From: Synchiropus splendidus
Lineage: Eukaryota; Chordata; Actinopteri; Syngnathiformes; Callionymidae
Direction of reading: 5' to 3'
DNA length: 64,000 bases
Assembly (NCBI RefSeq): GCF_027744825.2
Contig: NC_071351.1
Coordinates: forward strand, 17,311,001-17,375,000
Shown: positions 57,121-64,000 of the stretch, piece after piece
How positions within the stretch are numbered: the stretch's first letter is position 1
How the letters are laid out: every line of letters starts with the position of its first letter
Made by a program: the position numbers and the translations under genes
The notes under the pieces: model-generated
Database searches by the model: none
Seen by the model: only the letters and a program-made list of their open reading frames with translations
Told to the model about the DNA's origin: nothing

Positions 57121-57840
57121 CGCAAATACTATGCTTCAAGCAATTGTTTTATTTAAAGCAAATTTTCCACACAAACAGAAATTTCCTCCGGTCAGCTGAC
57201 TGCCCGGGGAGAAGCTGCTGCCGAAGATTCCGACGTCCACGCTCGGAGCATGACAAGCGCTGAGTCACCTGCCTTTAAATCCGCTCCTGCGCTGATGCGA
57301 CAAGTCTCTGCCGTGACTGCAACGAGACCTCAGTCCTACCAGAAGTTTCCGTGGTCCAGATGAGCCGCTCTGCACCTCTTCAAGTCTCAAGCTTCATCGC
57401 TTGATGTGCCAGATTCGCCGACTCCGGGTGTGCATGTGACCGGTAAGAATTTACAGGGAGACGGCGACCCTGCAGTTTACCGCATGAAGTCCGACATGCC
57501 TCGGTGCTCGACTGAAGCTAAATGGCGTTGCTCCCGTGAATAGGAGGATGTCGGCATCACTAGCTATGAAAGACCAGCGCGTCACGGCACGCGGCAATCA
57601 TTCTCCCCTGACTGCGATGAGACCTCAGTCCTGCCTGAAGTTTTCATGGTCCAGACAAGGCACTCCGCTCGTCTTCAGGTCTCAAGCTTCTTCTCTTGTT
57701 GTGCCAGATGCGCCAGCTTCGGCTGCAATTTCACAATTACAGAGTCACTCACTCACGCCTCGGTAATTTCACAATCACATTTTGTGGAGTGCCCTGGCAC
57801 TTCCAGTGAAGTAGAAAGGCTGGTGTAATATTCCTAGCAA
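57121..57840. other. GC-richer unassigned segment with an internal direct duplication
   Basis: About 105 bp at 57,313-57,420 recurs at 57,608-57,714 (offset about 295 bp). Shared blocks are GAGACCTCAGTCCT, CATGGTCCAGA-like and TCAAGCTTC...TGTGCCAGAT. The segment leads directly into DIRS-type sequence, so it is probably an upstream part of that element. No coding frame is convincing. Confidence 0.5.
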
Positions 57841-57841
57841 A

Positions 57842-58012
57842 AATTATGAGCGGACCTCCGATCCTGGGGCGTCCCCTCAAAGTGTGGCTACTTCAAGCTT
57901 AGCAGGCAGTCCTCTGTCCCCGAAATGCAGTTCACTATTCGAAATCCTAAAGCAACTGCAACACTCAAAGGATATAATGCCAAATGGGTGTGGACTGCCG
58001 TCTGTTGGGTAA
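57842..58012 (+). pseudogene. DIRS-type tyrosine recombinase fragment, N-terminal region (copy A)
   Basis: Codons for ILGRPLKVWLLQA-like sequence are followed by NPKATATLKGYNAKWVWTA. The second segment is the start of the DIRS/Ngaro tyrosine recombinase (a repeat of the pattern AYNAKW). The same pair of motifs occurs in copy B at 63,730-63,880. Beyond 58,012 the sequence switches abruptly to the gag-like segment, so only about 50 codons remain. No catalytic Arg-His-Arg-Tyr residue is included. Confidence 0.6.
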
Positions 58013-59200
58013 ACATCCACTGCTAGTCCAATTCAATCCGGACTATTCCCGGTGCAGCTCTGAAACTCCACTGGCACTAGGCCCGCACGTGGTCAGGTAC
58101 GGAGCCCCCCCTGAGGAGGGACCATCCCACCCGGCGTTGACAGAGCCACTTTCGCACAGTAGAATGGCGTCTACGCTGTCGGCAACCGGCTCATAGCACT
58201 TGAGAACATCATTGCGCTCTTTATGAGCTCCATGGACAGGCTCATCCATCACAGAACCTTTCTTACTCCACCTGAGATTTTGGAGATTCAACAGTCCATC
58301 GGCGTGGTGCTCTACTCGCAGCGCTTCCTCCACACATAGCTGCTGCCCGGGAGGAACAGTCGTATAATAGCCGCGCTGATCATCGCTGCTCCTCTTGGAG
58401 AGACCAGTCGGCTGCTCTCACATCTGCTCCCTCCAAAAGCGTAGAAAGAACTTTGTATCTAAAAGTATGCATCTAAACCAAAGTCTAACTTGAATAAAAA
58501 ATAAGATGCATTACTTTGGTATCGAGTCTGTTTTTTCTCTGCCCAAAATGAGGGTTTATCACCTGCCAAGTTCTCTTCCGGTTCCAGTCAGTGCGAACTC
58601 TGGCTTCATTTTTTTTTTTTTTTTGTTTGACATTGTCTCAGGAGACCAAGCAGTATAGTAACAGACTCTCTGCCTCCTTATCCCTGACATCCTTTGGAAG
58701 TATCTGGAGCCAAGAAGTTATGTTTTTCCTCAGCTTCGGCACAATAAGAAGCGTAGGCGTAAAATAACTCTTTCCCGTCTCTCAACAGATTCCGTTTCCA
58801 ACCAAAAGTCAGGAGAGTTTCAATTCTGCCATTAAGTCTTCTGATTCCACAGACTCGGCAGTTTCCAGCAGGGGTCGCCAGAGGACCGCGAAAGCCACCG
58901 CGCTGCGTGCGAGACCTGCTCTGTTCTCAGCTCCCTCGTGCGATGTCTGATGGGATGTCCGTCTGTGACTCTGCAGCCATCCAAACCTCTCAGAGGCAAG
59001 CAGGACGTTGTCATCTAGAGAGTCATCTCTTTCTGAGGATGATTGGGCCGGTACCTCGGGGCTCCATCTTAGGAGAATTGCAGTGTCAGATCCAGGTACA
59101 CTGCAAGTTTGGGGTACTTCCTCTGACGGCTCAGCTGACAAAAGCGAATCTATTTTTGAAGAACCAGCCGGACCTGAAGTCCCCAGAGGAGTAGGCGCTG
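58013..59200 (+). repeat. DIRS gag-like segment, copy A
   Basis: This stretch matches 62,310-63,500 in the same orientation over most of its length. Shared landmarks are GACAGGCTCATCCATC, GGAGAGACCAGTCGGCTGCT, GGTTTATCACCTGCCAAG, CAGTTTCCAGCAGGGGTCGCC and CAAACCTCTCAGAGGCAAGC. Fragments such as MDRLIHHRTFLTPPEI and SSSKDSSLSED-like serine-rich frames suggest a decayed gag, but frames are short. A T16 run (58,609-58,624) has grown in this copy. Confidence 0.65.
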
Positions 59201-59379
59201 ATCATCGACGACCCTTTCGTCTTGTACCCGCCCTGGAGGCCGGGTCCGCTCCTGTGCTCAGGCCGCCTATCATGACAGAGTATCTTCTGAATTGAAAGCG
59301 CCTGTGTCCTCACCTGCCCATATGGATCAAGAATATACTCGATCATTGACACGCCCTTCAGTTTCACAGTCAACCTCCA

Positions 59380-59835
59380 GGTTCTGCGACACCACGTGGA
59401 CCTGAGTGAACTCAAAGAAACAACATGTCTGATGGAGGAGGACCACGCTCTCCTGTCAAAGGACATAATCGAGCTAGTACCAATGCGATCCTCTTACACT
59501 GGCTATTACTCCAGGTACTTCCTGGAACCCAAGAAGACAGGAGAGTGGAGACCTGTTCTGTCTCCTCAACCAATTTATGACCAGACAGCGGTTCCGGACT
59601 ACCAGCAGACTCCTGGAGTGTGTCAGAGTGTGAGAGTGGATGACCTCCATAGATCTTGCAGACTCCTACTTCCACAACACGGTCTCCAGTGTCTTGTGCC
59701 TCGTTCGCCAAGTGCGTGGAGGCGTTGCTCGAACCACTTAGAAGACAGCGTCTGCGGATTCTGACATACTTGGACTACTCGTTGATTCTAGCCAGGTCCA
59801 AACAGGAGTCATGAGCGCACACCAGCTTAGCAGAA
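59380..59835 (+). pseudogene. DIRS-type reverse transcriptase fragment
   Basis: In shifting frames I read LLSKDIIELVPM, GYYSRYFLEPKKTGEWRPVL, SIDLADSYFH, and RILTYLDYSLILARSKQ followed by AHTSL. These match, in order, the conserved start, the DLKDAYFH-type block and the YLDD catalytic block of DIRS reverse transcriptases. The catalytic box reads YLDY instead of YLDD, and the sequence between the first blocks is deleted. The fragment ends abruptly where the diverged satellite starts. Confidence 0.8.
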
Positions 59836-61966
59836 GGGGTCTTTTTCGTAGCTGCAGAACAAATTCAACGTCTCTGAAGTGGTTTCAGAGAGTTATCAAC
59901 AATTTTATGTATGTTGTTCTGAAAGACACAGGTCCCTCGTGCTGAAAACGCGTTTTCTGCACTGTTCACTCACTGCTCAGGGCTGTCTCAGAACATAAAA
60001 ATTTCACCTGGCACTATATCAGAAGCTGTTATTCTAGTAGGTGCCGAACTAATTCAACATGTCTGAAGTGGTTTCAGAGTGATAACATTTTAATGTTTGT
60101 TGATTCCGAAAACGACCTTCGCTTGGGTGAAAACCTGTTTACTGCACTGTTCACACAGTGATCAGAATAGTCCCAGAGCATGAAAATATCAGCTGCAACT
60201 GTTGGAAAAAGACTCTTTTGAATATATTCCGCACTAAATCCACGTTACTGAACTATTTTCAGGGTGTAATCAACAATTTTATTTTTTTTTTGGTCGGATA
60301 TCTCGTGCTGAAAACGCGTTTTCTACACCTTCACTCACTGCTCAGGGATGCCTCAGAACAAGAAAATTTCAACTGAATTTCCACCAGAAGTGGTATTTCT
60401 AGTAGTTGCAGAACTAATTCAACATGACAGAAGTGATTTCAGAGTGATAATAACATTTTTTTATTTGTCGATTCTGACAACTCGGGCCGAAAACGGGTTT
60501 TACATACTGTGCACTCGCTGGTCAACGATTCCTCAGAAGATGAAAATTTCACTTGCCACAATAAAAAAAGGCATTTCTATTGGGTGCAGAACTAATTCAA
60601 CCTGACTAAAGTGATTTAACAGAGTTATCAACATTTTTATTTTTATCGGTCTTTAAACCACCATTCCTTTGGCTGACAACGTGTTTTATGCACTGTTCAC
60701 TCACTGCTCAGGGATGCCTGAGAACATGAAAATGTCTCCTGCAACTATAGAAAAAACACTCTTTCTCGTAAAATTAACACTAAAGCTACATTTCTGAACT
60801 GTATTTCAGGGAGTTTTGAACTTTTCTTTTTCCTGGTCAGAAACCGAGCCTGGAGAGTTTTCTGCACAGTGCACTCACTTATCAGAATACACTCAGAACA
60901 AGAAAATATCACCTGCAACTGTTAGAAAAACACTCTTTCGAGTACATTCAACACTAAACATACATTTCTGAACTGTTTTTAAAGGGTCATAAACAATTTT
61001 ATTTTTGACGGTCCGAAACCCACTTTCTCTTTGTCTGAAAACACTTTTTACGCACTGTTCACTCACTGCTAAGCGATTCCACAGAAGATGAAAATTGCAA
61101 CTGCCTCTATAACATAAATGGAATTTCTACTGGGTGATGAACTAATTCAACATGTCTAAAGTGATTTCCGAGAGTTATCAACATTTTTATTTTTGTCGGT
61201 CTTTAAACCACCTTTTATTTGGCCGAAAACGCATTTTACGGACTGTTCACTCACTGCTCAGGGATACCTGAGAACATAAAAATTTCTCCTGCAACTATAG
61301 GAAAAACACGCTTTCTAATATAATTAACACTAAACCTACATTTCTGAAATATATTTCATGGGGTTATCAACTATTTTTTTCCTGGTCAGAATCCGAGCCT
61401 CTCTCGGACTGAAAACACGTTTTCTGCACTGTTCACTCACTGTTCAGGGATGCCTCTGAACATCAAAATTTCACCTGGCACTATAGCGGAAGCAATCTTT
61501 CTAGTAGGTGCCGAACAAATTCAACATGTCCGAAGTGTTTTGAGCGAGGTAACATTTTTATTTTTGTTGGTCTGAAAACCACTGTCATTCGGGCTGAAAA
61601 TGCGTTTTCTGCACTGTTCACTCACTGATCAAAATAGCCTCAGAACATGAAAATATCACGAGCAACTATAGGAAAAAGACTCTTTCTAGTATATACAACC
61701 CTAAACTTACATTTCTGAACTGTATTTCAGGGGGTTATGAACAATTTCATTTTGCCGGTGCGAAACCACTTTCTTTCTTGCTAAAAACTCATACCTAAGA
61801 TAAAGTTATCAACATTTTTATGTTGTTCTGAAAACCACAGTCCCTCGGGCTGAAAACATGTTTTCTGCACAATTCACTCACTGCTTAGAGGGGTTACTCG
61901 AATCATGAAAATTTCACCTGCAATTATCGGAAAAACAGTTTTTCTCGTATATTCAACACTAATCCT
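59836..61966 (-). repeat. Diverged copies of the 188-bp satellite, inverted, about 12 monomers
   Basis: Read on the minus strand, this 2.1-kb stretch carries the same ordered landmarks as the satellite at 1-31,260. On the plus strand they appear as GTTATCAACA, GCTGAAAACGCGTTTTCTGCA, CAGAACATGAAAATTTCACCTG, AACTATAG(A)AAAA, TTTCTAGTA and TCTGAAGTG. Palindrome-containing blocks recur near 59,943, 60,128, 60,308, 60,488, 60,674, 61,034, 61,220, 61,408, 61,590 and 61,848, at about 185-bp spacing, with one shortened monomer near 61,780. Monomers differ far more from each other than in the main array. New shared sequence (CACTGTTCACTCACTGCTCAG) marks this as a separate subfamily. Confidence 0.85.
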
Positions 61967-62310
61967 CTCCGAAAAGGGCACTGCGACAGGCCTACAAACA
62001 GCCGAACCGTTCCACAATTTTCTGCTTCCAAGCCATGGGATGAGTTTGACGAAAGCCAGGCGCTGCTCTGACGTGGATCCGGAGACTCTGTTCCCAGAGT
62101 TGGATGAGTTCCGTTTGGTGGAGTCAGGCAGGTTCCCGTTTGATCTGCACCTGTGCCTCATGGCATCCGCCGCCCATCGTATCGAAGTTGAGCTCTCTCT
62201 CCGATGCCTGTTCAAGAATCATCCCACTTCACTAACGGCGTGCTGGTGTTGCATGGTGAGACAACACACAGTGCACACCCGCATGTTGTCTGCCCACAAC
62301 TGGAAGAAAT
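61967..62310. other. Unassigned segment right of the diverged satellite
   Basis: GC-richer sequence begins abruptly at about 61,967. A plus-strand frame of 143 codons runs from the satellite edge at 61,905 to 62,336, but its first 20 codons are satellite and it shows no motif I know. It may be DIRS sequence not retained in copy A. Confidence 0.35.
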
Positions 62311-63500
62311 CCGGACTATTCCCGCCACAGTTCTGACACTCCACTGGCACTGGGATCGCACGTGGTGCGGAACAGAGCTTACTGCCAGGTGGAGGTTTTG
62401 GATTTGCGGTGCGGCGTTCCCTTTCACTCAGCCGTCATGCGCGATGTGCGATGCATGATGCCCTCGCCCCTGGAGCTCGACCTCTCTCCTGAGGTGTGAC
62501 CATCCCACCTGTGGACAGGCTCATCCATCGCAGAACCTCTCTCACGCCACCAGAAATTTCGGAGACTCAACACTCCGTCGGCGCGGTGTTCCGCTCGTGG
62601 CCCCTCCTACACACAGCCACTGCCCTTGGGGAACACCGTCGCTGGTCGAAGGGGCGGGGTGAGCACAGCCGCCCGGATCATAGGTGCCCTGATCATTGCT
62701 GCTTATCTTGGAGAGACCAGTCGGCTGCTCTCACCTCTGCTCCTTCCACAAGCGTAGGAAGAAAAAGGTATCTAAAATTATGCATCTAAAGCAAAGTCTA
62801 ATTTGAATAAAAAAATAATATGCTTTACTTTGGTATCGGTTCTGTTTTGTCTCTGCCCAAAATTAGGGTTTATCACCTGCCAAGTTCTCTTCCGGTTCCA
62901 GTCAGTGCAAACTCGAGTGGCAGCTCTCTGGCTTCAAAAATTTGTTTTTGTTTGACATCGTCTCAGGAGTCCGAGCAGTATAGTAATAGTATAGTCTCTC
63001 TGCCTCATTAACCCTGATGCCAGAACTGTCCGTGTGAAGTTTCTTGAGCCAAGAAGTTTTGTTTTTCCTCAGCTTCGCCACAATAAGTAGCATGGGCGTC
63101 AAATAACTCTTTCCCATCTCTCAACAGATCCTGGTTCCATCCAAAAGTCGAGAGAGTTTCAATTCTGCCATTAACTCTTCTTATTCCTTAGACTCGCCAG
63201 TTTCCAGCAGGGGTCGCCACTGGACAGCGAATGGACCTCTTCAGAGGATCACTTAGTAGGCACTGCATGCCGGCTCTGTTCTCAGCTCCCTCGCGCGATG
63301 TCTAATGCTCTGTCTGTCTGTGATTCTGTTCTCTGCCGCCCTCCAAACCTCTCAGAGGCAAGCAGGACATCTTCATCTAAAGACTCATCTCTTTCTGAGG
63401 ATTGCTTCGCAGAGAGAACTTCAAAAGTCCTCTCTGGTTCTCTCTCTATAGATCCAACGACCCTCCACTTGGAGTGGACGCCCTGGCTCATCCAAGGTGG
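62311..63500 (+). repeat. DIRS gag-like segment, copy B
   Basis: This is the partner of 58,013-59,200, in direct orientation about 4.29 kb away. It retains extra sequence at 62,350-62,500 that copy A lacks and has a shorter T-run. A serine-rich frame (SEASRTSSSKDSSLSED, within 63,298-63,552) is better preserved here. The two copies differ by many substitutions, so the duplication is old or they are separate insertions of one family. Confidence 0.65.
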
Positions 63501-63719
63501 ACAGAAGGCCTCCTATATGCCTTTCCTCCTCCTTGCCTTCTTCTTTCTCTGATGAGGAGAATTCAGCTGGAGAGAGTGAGAATGATTCTCGTGCCTCCAG
63601 AAAGCCCCAGCTCCAGCTGGTATCCGGAGATGTATCAGATGCGGATCAAAGGCCCCTGGGAGTTTCCTCCATCCAGGTCAGGGCATCTGCAAGCATCAGG
63701 AACCCCGAGGGCTCCCCCG

Positions 63720-64000
63720 GCTCCCCCAATACTAGGACGACCCCTCAAGGTTCGGCTTCTCCAGGGTTAACAATTAATCACATGCCCCCTGATGTTCAAT
63801 TAACTCTTCAGAACGCTAAAGCTCTGTCAACCGTCAGAGCATACAATGCTAATTGGACATTTTTTTCCCGGTGGTGTGGAACCCAGTCAGCTTCCGCAGA
63901 TTCAGCACCTCTTTCTCTAATCCTCTCTTTTCTCCAGTATCTGGTTAGCGAATGTTGTAGCAGCGCTACATTACGGGTTTTTGTAGCAGCCCTTTCGATG
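63720..64000 (+). pseudogene. DIRS-type tyrosine recombinase, N-terminal part (copy B), runs off the window
   Basis: After a Pro-rich segment (APPAPPILGRPLKV) and a TAA near 63,768, the sequence reads AYNANWTFFSRWCGTQ, then LILSFLQYLVSECCSSATLRVFVAALSM to the edge. The last part matches the SAM-like N-terminal domain of DIRS/Ngaro tyrosine recombinases, in which FLQ...STLRVYVAAI is conserved. The catalytic domain would lie beyond 64,000. The element may be complete to the right, but the upstream TAA and frame changes suggest decay. Confidence 0.7.

Noticed and set aside
58809..59141. 110-codon minus-strand frame within the DIRS gag-like segment
   Set aside because: Antisense to a segment with plus-strand element context. 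The related copy B has a shorter, different frame at the same place.

Overview
The window looks like repeat-dense teleost fish (or at least vertebrate) heterochromatin. I see no recognisable single-copy host gene. The mix of element types (long satellite array, endogenous retrovirus, Polinton/adintovirus, Ty3/gypsy, DIRS-type tyrosine-recombinase element, probable piggyBac end) points to a fish, but this is an inference from element content, not a species identification.

Layout. (1) 1-31,260 is one uninterrupted tandem satellite with a 188-bp monomer, about 166 copies, running off the left edge and showing local higher-order amplification. (2) 31,261-42,401 is a minus-strand LTR retroelement/endogenous retrovirus with LTRs of about 2.06-2.09 kb, a primer-binding site that fits elongator tRNA-Met, a polypurine tract, a coiled-coil Gag and a Pro-RNaseH-integrase frame from which reverse transcriptase has been deleted. 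Gag and Pol lie in one frame broken by a single TAA. (3) 42,402-46,190 is AT-rich spacer with microsatellites and no supported gene. (4) 46,191 to about 54,340 is a compact Polinton/Maverick (adintovirus-like) element. Three plus-strand genes (packaging ATPase, adenovirus pX-like core protein, a conserved protein of unknown role) converge on minus-strand genes (adenain-like protease, major capsid, basic core protein, penton, retroviral-type integrase, two unassigned proteins). The two sets meet at overlapping poly(A) signals. DNA polymerase B is absent and several structural genes carry single lesions. (5) 54,391-54,650 is a 40-bp TATA/G-rich minisatellite, followed by a probable piggyBac terminus at a TTAA. 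(6) 54,829 to about 56,946 is a decayed Ty3/gypsy element. (7) 57,121-64,000 holds rearranged DIRS-type fragments (reverse transcriptase, tyrosine recombinase, a duplicated gag-like segment). They are interrupted at 59,836-61,966 by about twelve strongly diverged monomers of the same satellite as region 1, in the opposite orientation.

Working together: the Polinton block is a virion-morphogenesis module (ATPase, protease, two jelly-roll capsid proteins, core proteins) plus an integrase, but without its own polymerase and with broken capsid genes, so it is probably a fossil or a defective provirus. The retroelement keeps all cis signals (LTRs, PBS, PPT) but lacks reverse transcriptase and the integrase core, so it could move only with help from another element. 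Satellite arrays on both sides of this mobile-element cluster suggest a pericentromeric or other heterochromatic site.
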